This document shows, in pieces, positions 36,322 through 48,685 of a stretch of 64,000 nucleotides of DNA. The number at the start of each line of letters is the position of its first letter. Positions within the stretch are counted from its first letter, which is position 1. The notes beneath the pieces are model-generated. The model had not been told where the DNA came from. It saw nothing but the letters and a program-made list of their open reading frames with translations, and ran no database searches. A program made the translations under genes and the position numbers. This stretch comes from Citrus sinensis (Eukaryota > Streptophyta > Magnoliopsida > Sapindales > Rutaceae), in contig NC_068560.1 in the NCBI RefSeq assembly GCF_022201045.2, positions 36,481,001 to 36,545,000 of the forward strand. Reading direction: 5' to 3'.

Positions 36322-39300
36322 TTAAGAAGAAGGCTTGTTTTCCTGTATAACAAGAATAGATGAATGTTACTAAATCAGTTTGACATTTATAACTCCCTGC
36401 TACATACAGAGGTTATATAGACCGCCTAAAATTCAATCTTCAAACATTGCCGATTTGGTGGCTTGTTGATCCGCTAAGAAGACAGAACCAAGAACGAAAG
36501 TGGACTCCTACTATCAATTATAGAGCATTTGTAGCATGCAAAATAGAATGTGCACTAAGACAGGCTAGGCAGGAGAGAGATCACAAGGACATAAACTGAT
36601 CTAAAGTTTGATTTGCCAAAGCAATAAAACAACGAAATCATATGACAGGTATAAAGAACAAGGAACATACATCTTCACAATTAGTAATGTATGAGACAAC
36701 AACTGTGATGTCGTCCAGCTTGCCACCATAGTAGCGGAACCCAGCATCTTGAGCAGCAGTGGAAAAAGGTGTCTGCCGGTCTTTATCCTGTGCTCGTTGG
36801 CGTGCCAAGGCTGCTATCTTCTGAGCTGTAACCTGAGGCCCTAAGCCAGCTCTCATAGCATGGACTACCACTGCAGTAATCTCATTGTTATACAAATTAT
36901 CAAACAGCCCATCAGTGCCGGCAATTATAACATCTCCAGGAGCTACAGGAATCGTGAAAACCTGAACCAAATGGCATAGACATAAATATTGCAAAAACAT
37001 AATTAATTCTCTTTCAGTAAACAGGTAGCGGGGAAAAAGGGAGAGGAGAGCTGCAACCAGATTTGCTAACAAGAAAGATCTCATGAAAGCAATGTTAATA
37101 CGGTGAAGCATCAGAATAATAATAATAGTAATAATTATAGAAATAGAAGTACAGTAGAAAGGAATCGAGGATACGAACAGGAGAACAAAATACAGAGAAT
37201 CATCATTTCAGTGACCAGCTAAAAAATACTCCATAACAGAGTAGCGAATAATGCTCTACAAAACCTGTTCCGAGGAATAAGGTTCAGTCCTCCTTAAAAC
37301 ATATCAATTGAGGACATTATATAAGAGCCAAATATACAAGCACCAGAACAACTTTGCAATATTTCACGGTGCCGTGTGCACCAAAATAGATTGGAACATC
37401 ACATACATGTGTTTTCCTTCGCAAAATATTTTTCAAACTTTAATCCACACACAATTCTCTAATAATATATTTAAAAAAGGGTGAAGCCATTTGCACTCTA
37501 AAATTACTTTGTACACCCATTTTTTGAACACTCATTTATTAAATTTAAAAAAAAAAAAAAACTTTTGCTCTGTACCCTCATTAAAATTCCAAACATACCA
37601 GAATACACAAGGCGATTCTGCGCTCCACTTACAAATTAGATGTGTATTATTTCTTCATATCATGAGTAACAAATAAGCATTTTTTTCATTTTCCATTTTT
37701 TTCCCCACCAGAATCGAAATAACAAATAAGCAATTTTAAACTAGTAAATTATGAAGTTCTCCAGTATTAATTGATTTTCAGGCCTTTACCAAACAGCAAC
37801 CTATCATGGGATTTAATAATTGAATGACATATGTCCCTCTAATGAGAAATAAAATGGGAAAATTCGATTGAATTTGAAAAAAAAAATGATTAGTTTTTGA
37901 TAATTGAATTTTTCAAGGTTAATTGTTTGATATTGAGAATTAAAAATAGGACTTAAAATTCTTTAGTTTTTCTGTATTTCATGGTTGCATAAGATGGGTG
38001 TCTAGAATACTTATTTATCATTAAAATATTCTCAATGAAAAATGACACAATGGGTATAGTTATAATATAAAATTTTACAAAAAGATGAGCATTCCAAGTA
38101 TTTCTTACACTGCAAATAGCCCCACCCTTAAAAAAATGTACAAGTTTTGTGAGAAATGGTGAGCGCAAGGGAATATGAAAGAACCAACCTGACCAGAGCT
38201 AGGTAAATCACTATTGCTTCCGTACTCAAGTTGATAGGTGAAATTGAAATCATGCTGCTGTACAGGAGATCGGAAAACAGTACATCCATCTCGAACCACC
38301 ACAAATCCACTGTCTCCTAGATTGATAGCACGGAGACCCTGCATTGGTAAACCATTTGCCAAAAGTCAGAATATGAAGATATGATAAACTGTAACATATT
38401 TCGCTGCACAAACAGGACTTAGTATGGGAATTTCATGCACTGTGCTGTCACAATGAATGAGAAATCTAATACCCGCAAATCTAATTCACAATAAGTACAC
38501 TAGCTGGTTTATGTAACTTGAGCTTTCATTTCAGGTTCACAATGCCACCCAATTAGCTGCCATTATTCTAAATACTCAAAAGTGTTTCTGTAGTATACGT
38601 ACTTGGAGTGTATGTAATAAGGTAACTATTCAAGGTTCTTGTTCTTTTGTCTGTTCGCCCCTGAAGTTAGCTAGGTAGGTAAACTGATAAAGTAAAAGTA
38701 AAAGTCAAACTCTCGGATCATATAACCCTGATTTGATGAGAAGTATCTAATTACAACTTCCTTGGATTGGTTAATCATAGAGAGATCAGCAAGCGGGTAG
38801 ACGTAAAATTTTTAAAGACTATGAAAAGGAACGCAATAGTGGAAGCAGAAAATGATTGCTCAAATTAAAACTAGAAGAAATCTTTGGAATTTAACACATT
38901 ATATGATGGTGTGCATTCCCCTAAGTGCCTATTAAAAGAATAAAATCATATTAAGAGCAGTCATCATGTCATTAAAACATAGGTGGAATTAAGCCATGCT
39001 TAGGAATTTAACCAGCATACCTGGTCGGTGAGTGCTATGATGCAAGCTGTTGAAGATCCTTTTGCTCTTGTGCTAGAGTGAGCTTTCTCTAAGACCCTAG
39101 CTGGGTCAATTGAACCATCTGGTTCCTCTTGAATTGCAGCAACTGAATTGGACATAAGTTCCCGGGAATACAGCCCTGCATTTACACCATGATTGGCCCA
39201 GCCGCCAACGCCATCTGCCACGCCTATTGCTTGTTTGTCAGAAATGAAGTGAGCATCTTCCCCACCAGTTTCTTCTTTATCAGGATGGGGCAGGCAGCAC

Positions 39301-40273
39301 GCTCCTGAAAGTAGCTTTAGAGTTTTTCCAGCTGAAATCTTCCTGCAACCAATGAGTCCAGCAACATGAAAATGTAAACCTAACAGAATTGTATAACAAG
39401 TAAATTTATCAACATCGAAAATATATATTTCCATCAAAATCTAATTCACTGACTAGCAGATTCTCATAATATTATTCAGAATGGAAAATTATACTACTAA
39501 TAAGAATAATTAAACTAGCATTTGAAAACATACTGCTCTGATGAAGCTGCAGAAGTTGCAAGCTGCTCCTCGCGAGAAGCAGAATCAAAGGAGACGTCAG
39601 GAACTGTCCCAGCAGAGAAAGATGCAGGTGATAAGCTATGAAAACATCTTAAACCTGCATCTATCTGTGGAAAGAAGTTGAACCACCGTTTTGCAAAATT
39701 ACAAATGAAATATCCATGAAACAGATGATTGTTTGATTGCTTGCTGCTTTTTAAACTCATGGTAGCCCTTCGGCAACCCTCAACACTCCTAATGACATAA
39801 GATACAGCAGCATTGTTTGTTGACAATGAAAACTGCCCACTCCTTGAAGTTAGATAATCTACAGATACAGCCTTTGAGGCAGAAGCCGCCATTAGTTTCT
39901 TCTGGCAGTTACCACTAACTGATGATTGACTGGGATCAGAGAGTGCACGATCGATGTGATACCCACAAACTTGAAATGAAGGGCCTGACACAGATGGAAC
40001 AGAGAAAGGCCGAGAGATTGCTCCTACAACAGAGAGGTTCCTTTTTTGGTTTGCTAACAGCAAATCAGATCTTGCAGCAAATATGGTTCCCGGCCGAAGA
40101 AGTACATGCAGGTCTGAAAGGGTTGAGAATCGTAAACTATGAAGAAACCTATAGTTCCCCAGCCCAAATAGAAGTTCTACTGAATCCCGAATCACACCTT
40201 CTTGCCCAAGTAATGGTCTCTGAGTTCCATTTTGAAGCACAGTTCTCAATCTTGAAAAATAATTGGATGGCAT
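36322..40273 (-). CDS. Protein phosphatase 2C, PTC7 type (PP2C 55/80-like)
   Basis: Mg/Mn-dependent Ser/Thr phosphatase of the plant PP2C 55/80 group, related to yeast mitochondrial PTC7; targeting in plants is to chloroplast or mitochondrion, not readable here with certainty. Exons in gene order: 39534-40273, 39021-39342, 38189-38338, 36671-36961, 36322-36342; phases agree and give 507 aa. The first about 245 residues are a Ser-rich, poorly conserved N-terminal region starting MPSNYFSRLRTVLQNG. The catalytic part has GGEDAHF, VADGVGGWANHGVNAG (metal-binding D290, G291), RAINLGDSGFVVVRDG, IIAGTDGLFDNLYNNEI and LDDITVVVSYI (metal-binding DD). The tiny last exon codes ENKPSS-stop. A 5' UTR intron upstream of the ATG is likely (pyrimidine-rich AG sites near 40440-40620). 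Confidence 0.92.
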
Positions 40274-41959
40274 TTTACTCTCTTAGACAAAACAGTTTTG
40301 ATTCAAACTGTTTATTACAGAGAACAACACAGCTTCTAAACAAAATTTTCATAATTCTTACAACATATGTGCCTAAACTAAAAGCACCAGAAGCACAGTT
40401 TCTCCTCTACCTTTTACATATTACTATAAGGTTTCAGATACCTGAAAACAAGAACGAACAATAAATGAACTGAAGCCAAAAAGATAAATAAATTTAATCT
40501 GTTTAAAAAAATAAAATATAAAATCACCTTATCTGATCAATATATTTGTATTTAAGACTAACAAAGAAAAATCGATAAACGAGATAAAAGAAAAAAAATA
40601 GGAATATCATCACCTTGGAGAAACGAATTCAAGAGCTCAATCAAACAGAACGCAGAGTTCAATCAGATGCGATTCCTGAAATTAAATTATAAATAATAAA
40701 TAAACAAACAAGCCACAAAATCTTGAAAGCGGTAGATACGACACGAGCCCTCCGGCTACTTCTCCCCTGATTTAGTAGCGGTCGACTGATCGGTTAATAA
40801 ATGACAGAATCCGGAATGTTCGTACGTTCGGGATGAAACCCTAAATTTACAGAAAGTGACAACTTAGTTAAGGCTCAGGTTTTTACTTTGGACTTCTGGA
40901 TTAGGGATGGTCACGCTTGCAGGGCATATTTTACCTCTTGGACTATTTTGACACCGACTACACGGAACAACTCACGTGCTTTTTGGAGTTTACTGAGGGC
41001 ATTTTCGTAACTCTGGCTGCTTAGCCACGCGAATCGTTTGGTTTGTGGTGTGATGTCGTCATCTTTTTCCTCCGTAGTTTGGTTTCCTGTTTCGTCCAAC
41101 TTGGTGGGAGAAATTTGTCATTTGCTAAACGTGCGATGCGTAGTTCATATATTTTTGGCTAGACCTCTGAGTTTTGCTTGTTTGTCTGAATTAACACTTT
41201 TTATTATTTTCCATCTATTTATTGTCCACTTAATAATAGTGGCAACATTCAGGATCTAAGATTTAAATCGTACAAACTTCACTAATTCAGACCTTATCCA
41301 ATAACTTGGTTCACAAATTGTTTGAAAAGGATATACCCAATATTCTATGGATTTATAAATCTCGTCTTATATATCATACAATAACCTTATTAATAACTAG
41401 ACGGATACATATTTATTTTACGCATGTTAACATAACAATTAGTTACTTTTTAAACAAGTTGCCACTGTGGGTCATGATCGAGGCACGAAAAAATAAAAGG
41501 GAAATGGCTCGTGAAAAAAAAAAAAAAAAATTGGGGCTAATTGCGACTGCTCACACTGATCTTTTTACTTTTAGTTGAATCTTTCATCTCAAAGTCTGCT
41601 CCATGTTTGTTCCAATTAGACACCAAAACAATTTAACGCTGATCTTCATTATCTAATGAAGTTCCAGACTTCGGTACATTCACTCTGGTGCATTAGAAAC
41701 TACAACAATAGACGATCTAATGAAGTTCCATTGCATTCAAAACTACAACAATAGACAGCCGTCAGATTTCGTTTGTGTACGGTGGTAAGACAACAACATT
41801 TTACATTTATTTATTTTTTCTTTTGACCAAGTATTGTAGATTCATACTCCATTCTTTCTCTGGCCTGTCAATTCCGGGTCCATATATAAACTCTTGAAAC
41901 TCAATCCATGAAAGCTGAATCGTCCAGGGCCGATGAAATCTATGCAAGCCGATAAATTT
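40274..41959. other. Intergenic: PP2C 5' region to P450 3' end
   Basis: Left part is PP2C 5' UTR and promoter. A 62-codon open frame (40911-41099, reverse) is listed separately. A duplicated phrase ATCTAATGAAGTTCCA occurs at about 41651 and 41715. No other gene signature. Confidence 0.45.
40911..41099 (-). CDS. Small open frame, possible short protein, unrecognised
   Basis: 62 codons from ATG to stop. The first third is acidic and polar (MDETGNQTTEEKDDD); the rest could form an amphipathic helix (ENALSKLQKARELFRVVGVK). I do not recognise a family. It lies about 640 bp upstream of the PP2C start, on the same strand. It could equally be a chance frame, or part of an unannotated transcript. Confidence 0.2.
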   Translation of the reverse strand: MDETGNQTTEEKDDDITPQTKRFAWLSSQSYENALSKLQKARELFRVVGVKIVQEVKYALQA

Positions 41960-44900
41960 TCAATTGTGAATCCTGCTAAACAGGATGTGGGCACCATGTT
42001 GAGGCTGCATGCTTATAAACAGCATTGGAGCATGAACATAACTTGGCGACAAAAAGAAATTAAATCTTCGGATAATAATAGCCAGAACAACTTTGGCCTC
42101 AACCATGGCTAAATTTTGGCCTACGCAGACTCTGGGGCCCAAGCCAAATGGGAAAAATGAAGCCAAGTGCTTTCGAGACTCGTTGAACCTCAGTGGATTG
42201 AATTCATTAGCATCTTCTCCCCACAGATCAGTGTCGTGATGTACTGCAGTCAATGCTATATAGAGTTGCGTACCGGCAGGAACGTCAAGGTTCCCTAGCT
42301 TTACCCCTCTAGAAGCTTGCCTCATCAACATTACAGCAGGAGGGTAAAGTCGAAGTGTTTCATTCAGTATCATGTTCACCTAGGTAACCAAAGATCAAGC
42401 AGTGATAAGGAAATAGCTTTATAAAAGAAAAAAACATTATATTCTCTAGAATGCCTTATAATTGAACAAGTGCAAGCCATTCAACGTTGTTGTATCCTCT
42501 AGTTTACTTTCTTTTGCACTATTACGATCATTATGTTATTTTTCTACTTCTCATATCCTTAACTTTCCATGCCTAGCTGCTAGCTAATTCTCTAATAAAG
42601 ATTCAACTCAGAGCATGGCCCATACCTATGTACTAGAATGCCTACCGGATTTTCTCTGTGATTCCAAAAGTCTAGTGCAATAAGTTCTCTCAAGTCTCAG
42701 GTAAATGAAACTCTACTTTGAACTATTGTTGCCTCAGCAGATAAGAAGTAAACTTACTATCTTCAGGTCACTTAATTTCTCCGCAAGTCGTAGGTCATTG
42801 TCTCCGCAAACCTGAAATACTTCTTCCCGTGCCTTGATTTGCCATTCTTGATGCATTGCTAGAAGTACAAGTGCCCAAGTCAAAAGATTGGCAGTTGTTT
42901 CCTTTCCAGCAAAGTAGAAGGTCTTGCATTCATCTATAATTTCTTCCACATCCAATCTCTCCTCTTGACCATCATGATTTTTACATGATGACATTAAAAG
43001 ACTAAGCAGATTTCTTGAACTTTCTCTTGTTTTGCCATTATTCTTGATCAGCATCCGTATTGATTCGCGAGTTTCTGATTCTAATCTCTGCCTCTCTCTA
43101 TTTTTCTTGGTGGGTAAGAACCTTAGTAAATAAAGGCAAAAGTGTCATAGAAAATGCTCGGGCTAAGTAATCAAGCAAATTAAGAACATGAACCTTATGC
43201 GTGATTCCAAGTGATGGCATTAGAATTTTGAAGTTGATTCAGAGAGATGAACAAAAGAGTTTCAAACCTAATGACATGTTCAAAGCATATTGTGATAAAA
43301 ACAAAAGTTACCTGAACCCTGGAATGTAGACGTTTCTTATTGCTTGAGAGAAGAGGTGCATCTGCTGTTCTTGCAAAATAAAAATACGCATGCCTTCTTC
43401 AAAACTACTTCCAAAAGCTGTTCGGGATATAATGTCTGCTGAGAGGTCATGAAGCACTTTATGCACATCAATTTCAAATTCATCTCTCCCTCCTCTAATT
43501 TCTTCCCAATTCTCAAACATCTTCGTGGTACTAGCCACAATATCTGGCACCCAGCCCTATTCAATACAGTTCAATCGGTTGTTAGAACTGACTCCCTCCC
43601 AAGAAAATGTGAAGCATTATCTTATTAACTTTTAGATGAATATTATAATTACATTGTTATATATTTGATTTGTATGTCAAGTGATATGCAGATAAAATAA
43701 TCGATAATTGTTACAAAAATAACATATTAATTAATCATAGTAATAAGAACCAGTTGGATACTTTTGATTCTCAAGTGGCTGTTAGTAAGAGTTGATTTTA
43801 ATCTATGGATATAAGGGCTCATTTGGAATTATTTTTAGGGGACTCAAAAGTGATTTTGAAAAATTAAAAGTTAATTTTAGTGTTTAGTAAATTTTTTCAG
43901 AAATTACTTTTAATAAAATCACCTCATTTTACTGCAGATTTTGAAAAACAGAAAAAAGAAATAGCTTTTCATAATCAAATTTTAAGAATCATATATATAT
44001 ATATATATATATATCAAAAGTATCCTTATTAATTAAGAAATAAAATCATTAACTTTAAAGGAAATTATTACTTTTACCAATTATATTGAGATAACAAAAT
44101 TAATAATATATAATATTTAGTTTAATTATCAATTATTATATGTACACAACAAGAATATTTTATATACAAGTCTATAAATGTTTAAATAAATTTTATTCAA
44201 CATTAGGTTTAATTATGTCTAATTCAGTAATTTATATTTTTATAATAATTTAATAATAAAATTTACCAAACACATACGACTGATTTTAAAACTCACAGCA
44301 CTTTTAAAAATAAATTTTATCAAAAGTTTATTTAATTCTTTTAACAGCCAATTATTTCTACTGCACGGCTTAATTATTTTAAAAGTTACAGTATTACCGA
44401 AATTGCCCTAAGAGATGTGTATGAACTTATACCCAGGATGCTCATAAAACTTTTATTCCCTCATGTTCTAATGCTGTTGACTCTCAACTTCAATCTTGAG
44501 TACCAAGCCAAGGTATCATTTTCTCACGACAATTCTATTAGTGACAGAGATTCATTGGAAAGACCAGTTAGTTATCACAAAATTTTAGCAAAAACAGTTG
44601 CGGAAAATATAAGAAAAAAGGACTCCAGAAACAACCAATCGTCACTCCAGGGCGACATAAGCTTCCAGGCTTCCAGCGTCTCCAAATGAGAATTAGCTGC
44701 TTTTTATTCATAGCAGCTTGTGGCGTCGCTTAAATTTGATATTAGTTTATCGTGTTGGTCTCCACTACGATTCAGTTCATTTATAGTTTTCTCTATTGAT
44801 GCTTTTGATCTTATTTTAATTTGATCTATTTAGGATTTAAGCCTTTTTGTCTACCCCCATTATATTACTTTCTAATTTTTTTTAATTTAAGCTTTCTTTA

Positions 44901-45617
44901 CGGAGGTTTATTTCAAAAAAGAGATACATATTAATTATGAATAATTAGAATTAACTTATTAAATATGAATAATTAAGTTACTTAAAGTTAAACAGAACAC
45001 ATAAATACATAATGATAGGTATTACGTAACACAAATACAAACTATATACGTCGGGGACTTGTTGGTTGTTACTGCGAAAAATTAATAAAAGCGCATACAA
45101 AATTAAAAATAAAAACTATTGCTAAAAGGAAGGGTTGTGTGGTCACCTTTACTCGTTCCATGTTAAAGGCTTGGTTCGAGATCCTTCTATGAATCGCCCA
45201 TTTATCACCGGTAAGCCCAACAAGTCCTTGCCCAAACAGTTGCCTTGACAACGGGTTAAACCCAATCTTTTCAAATGATCCACTCGTGTCCATTAGGACC
45301 TCCTTAATCATATCCGGGTCAGATATAGCAAGCCTGGGCTTTGACCCGAACCAATAGAGAAAAGTTTTCCCATACATGCGTGACCACTCGTGGTACAATG
45401 GAGCTGTGCGGTGAAGGATGTCGTGGTGAATTGGAGATATCGGTTTTGACTGTGCTTCTATGAATAGACGGCGGATCTCTGCTGAGTTTCCTGTGATCAA
45501 GCGGTAGCCTGGGCCACCTACGCCTTGCTCTTTGAAGTGCCGTTGGATTCGATGTGGGACCCATATGAACGAGTAAACGAATTTTAGAAGAGATGTTATA
45601 ATTACAATGAAGATCAC

Positions 45618-45650
<33 letters not shown>

Positions 45651-45656
45651 GGACAT
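41960..45656 (-). CDS. Cytochrome P450, CYP72 clan, CYP749A-like (tandem copy A)
   Basis: ER-anchored haem monooxygenase; substrate unknown. Exons in gene order: 45147-45656, 43313(43312)-43556, 42758-43121, 41960-42379; the four-exon plan and phases equal those of copy B and give 512 aa. The N-terminal anchor is a run of Leu ([16 protein letters not shown]) coded by a CTT repeat. Motifs: [12 protein letters not shown] (C helix), I-helix AGKETT (323-328), K-helix ETLR (380-383), FNPLRF, and the haem loop [12 protein letters not shown] with C458. The text [26 protein letters not shown]-type and YVHAPM...[10 protein letters not shown] is close to CYP734/CYP749 proteins of the CYP72 clan; CYP749A is my best guess. 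Intron 1 (1.6 kb) holds a Harbinger-type MITE. Confidence 0.9.
43815..44408 (+). mobile_element. PIF/Harbinger-like MITE (GGGCTCATTTGG family), copy 1
   Basis: A 594-bp AT-rich element inside intron 1 of P450 copy A. It starts GGGCTCATTTGGAATTA and ends with the inverted counterpart (GGGCAATTTCGGTAAT on the other strand). It is flanked by TAA on both sides (43812-43814, 44409-44411), the 3-bp duplication typical of Harbinger elements. The interior contains an (AT)n run at about 43990-44013. A second, reversed copy lies at about 45860-47267. Confidence 0.7.
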
Positions 45657-45859
45657 AGCGAAATCTCAAAGTGAAAGCAAGAAAGAAGAGAGAGGAGGAG
45701 AGCAATTCTAAATTCTAATGGCGGTTTGGTTTGATGATCAGATTCACGTAGCGTTGAAAATTTAACTATTTTCCTTAGTCAAAGCATTGTTGACTTGATA
45801 AGCTTTGGACTTCCAAGGTCAGTTTAATAATGTTAAAATTTTTAAAATGCTTGTAATTA

Positions 45860-47267
45860 GTTGCGTTTGAAAGTAGGATCAGTGGTACCGTGCCACTTTT
45901 TTTATTTTTTATGGCTGTGTTATTGTAAATTTTTCATATAACTCCTTCACTCATGTTTATTTAAGTTTTGTTTTACAAATATTAAGTTAATGTCTACTAC
46001 ATCTATATAAATATTTTAATTAGCACCTTGTATTATTTATTATTTATAAATTTTTATTCTATATTATATCTATATCACAATGCCCCACTCCTTATAATTT
46101 TGAGATTACATAATTAACAAGGAAAAGAATTGGATTGACCCGAACTTGTAAACCCAACCCGGATTCCGTTTTCATTTCCGGCCACTCCACCAGCCAAGGT
46201 TGGTACCGATCGAAAGATCGTGCGACGCCGGTCATCTCCATGTCATCCTTGTAGCAAAAGGAATCGGGTCAAACTGAACCCGCAAACCCGACCCGCATGC
46301 CGTTTCCGTTTCCGGCCACTACACCGGCCAAGGTTGGTACTGATCGAAAGCTCATGCGATGCCGGTCATCTCCATGCCATCCTTGTCGCTGGAAAGTGTT
46401 CGAAAAGCTGCAGATCGAAGCCGTGAAAAGCCGGATCAATTCGCCACGATTTTGTCGGTTTCCGGTGACGCCACCACCTGAGTTTTGTTCCCCACAATTC
46501 CCTCTGTCTTTTACGACCAACGATAGCCACGGGAAGAGCTGATTTGTCGTTGATCGGTCGTTGAAGGATTCACGGGTTTGGGAGAAATTAACTTAATACT
46601 TGTGAAACAAAGTTTAAATAAAAATGAATGAAAGGGGTTACATGAAAATTTACAATAACACAACCATAAAAAACAAAAGAAGTGGCACGGTACCACTGTG
46701 GTACCGTAGCCTGATCCTTAAAAGTAATTTGTAAAAAGAATCATATAAATATTTAGTAAAATTTATTTTTAAAAAATATTATAAATTTTAAAAAATAGTA
46801 GAATGTATTTAGTAAATTTTTCTATTAAAATATTGTAAGAATATAGATAATTAATTTGAATAAAATTTATTTACATGTTTATATTATATATAAATTTTTT
46901 TATTATGTATATATAATAATTGATGATTAAAATAAATATTTTATATTATTATTATTTAATTTTATTACCTCAATATAATTAGTAATAATAATAACTTTTT
47001 AAAGTTAATGATTTTATTTCTTAATTAATAAGGACGATTTTAGATCTTAATAATATACATAAAGATATATATAGAATTATATTAAATATAAAATTGATCC
47101 TTAAAATCAAATTTTAAAAGGTTATTCTCTCATATTTTTCAAAATTTATTGTATGATGGGATAATTTTATTGAAAGTAATTTCTACAAAATTTTATTAAA
47201 TACTACAATTAACTTTAAACTTTCTAAAATTATTTTTAAGTCTTTAAAAAATTATCTCAAATGGGCG
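45860..47267 (-). mobile_element. PIF/Harbinger-like MITE, copy 2, split by a Mutator-type element
   Basis: The reverse strand of 46727-47267 follows copy 1 (43815-44408) over most of its length, including CCTTATTAATTAAGAAATAA and the block around AATTATATTGAG. Its distal end is separated by the 842-bp element at 45876-46717; the few remaining bases appear at about 45860-45875 (a GTTGCGTTTG-like end). Boundaries are approximate. Confidence 0.6.
45876..46717. mobile_element. Mutator-like element with long TIRs and a GC-rich interior
   Basis: An 842-bp element. The left end GGATCAGTGGTACCGTGCCA and following about 75 bp are repeated inverted at the right end (about 46625-46717), with a 14-bp insertion of CTACGGTACCACAG type. 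Flanks are a 9-bp duplication with one mismatch: TTGAAAGTA (45867-45875) and TTAAAAGTA (46718-46726), as for Mutator-like transposons. The interior at 46130-46560 is clearly GC-richer than its surroundings and has a 134-bp tandem repeat (TTTCCGGCCACT at 46175 and at 46309). No transposase was seen. A captured gene fragment (Pack-MULE) is possible; I do not recognise its source. Confidence 0.75.
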
Positions 47268-47321
47268 AAAGGTTACGAATTATATATAGCATAAAAAGGT
47301 GAACCCTATTTAGTATTAAGG

Positions 47322-47568
47322 TTAAACAGTTGTAATTTTTAAATTACAGTATCAAAGTGATTCAATGCTAATTACCGTAATTTAAAATTTAAGTTAATTT
47401 GATCTATCACTTATATAATGAAAAATCTATGCTATATTTACTATTTTCATCAAATTTATTATTTAAAAATTATGTTTATTACATAATATTTACTTTTATC
47501 TCATAATTATAATTTTTTTTCTATAAAAATTATGGTTTAAAAGTTACAATAGCTTAGGACTAAACATG
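47322..47568. mobile_element. MITE of the GGGTGCGTTTGG family, eroded copy 2
   Basis: The interior (AACAGTTGTAATTTTTAAAT, AATGAAAAATCTATGCTATA, TTAAAAGTTACAATAGCTTA) follows the order of copies 23799 and 59498. The terminal GTTTGG motif is lost at both ends, so boundaries are approximate. Confidence 0.5.
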
Positions 47569-47673
47569 ACAAATTCCTATATTAACAGCCACGCTTTGAG
47601 AATTGTCAGATTTAAAGACATTAATCCAACGGATGTAAAGGCGTAGAACCAAAGAAGGAAGTGGGGTAAAAAC

Positions 47674-48677
47674 TAGGGATGGCAATGGGGAGGGGAGGGG
47701 AGGGGACCGATCTCCCCGTACCCATCCCTGATATTTTACGTATGTCCCCGTCCCCGTCAAAATTACTTGAGAGAATCCTCATCCCCTCTCCGAATAATAA
47801 CAGGGGATCCCCGAGGGTCCCCGATCCCCGAATAACTAATACATTTTTTTTTCAATTTTGAGTTAATCATATTAAAATAAAAAATTCAAATAAAAGTAAA
47901 GTTCGAAATATATCTTACATTAATATCTATTACAAAAGTCACATACATTAAATTAGTAAGTAACGCAACATGCAAGGAATACAAACTTCTTTTACAAAAC
48001 TATCATGAACAAATTAATAGTTTAATACAAAATTGTTACAAATAAAATCGAATTTAGATTCAAAATTAACTTTTTCAATGGTGGCGTGGGCACTTTATAA
48101 ATGTGGACTATTCCCTTTACAACATGATAGTTAAATCGGAGTAAATCAAAAACAAATATTAGATTAGATTAGATTAGATTAGATATTAAAATTATAATTC
48201 GTTGTGGGCAATTATAACATCTAAAAATAAATAAAAAATAGATTTAAGTTTAAAATATTTAAAGAATATTAAAATTAAAAAAAAATGTTTGGCTAATAGA
48301 ATCTACTCGGTCTTTTTAATGTCCTAAATAAAAATTTAGAATTTTAATTAGTTAATTAAGCCTAAAAGTTTAATAATATAAATATTTTGATATTTTTTAT
48401 TTTTACCAATATTTATAATTTTATAATTTAAATTTTATTATTTATTTACTAGTAATTTTAAAAAATTAAAATAAAATTAAAAATTAAAATGGGGAAATGG
48501 GTAGGGGATGGGGATTCCACCTCATTCTCATCCCCTCCCCGAATAAGAAATTGGGTAAAAAAATTTCCCCGTCCCCTCCCCGAATAAGAAATTGGGTATG
48601 AAATTATCCCCATACCCTCCCCGAATGGAGAAAATCCCCGAAAGTACCCGTCCCCGTGGGAATTTTTGCTATCCCTA
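47674..48677 (+). mobile_element. Non-autonomous hAT-type DNA transposon, copy 3
   Basis: A 1004-bp element, same orientation as copy 1. The left end is TAGGGATGGCAA; the right end has one change (TTGCTATCCCTA). The 8-bp target duplication GTAAAAAC is perfect (47666-47673 and 48678-48685). Compared with copy 1 it has scattered substitutions and a short deletion of one CCCCTCCCCGT unit near the left end. Confidence 0.92.
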
Positions 48678-48685
48678 GTAAAAAC

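Noticed and set aside
46220-46542. Arg/Pro-rich frames in the Mutator-type element
   Set aside because: They follow the 134-bp tandem repeat and are open on both strands; no protein family recognised, so not called as genes.
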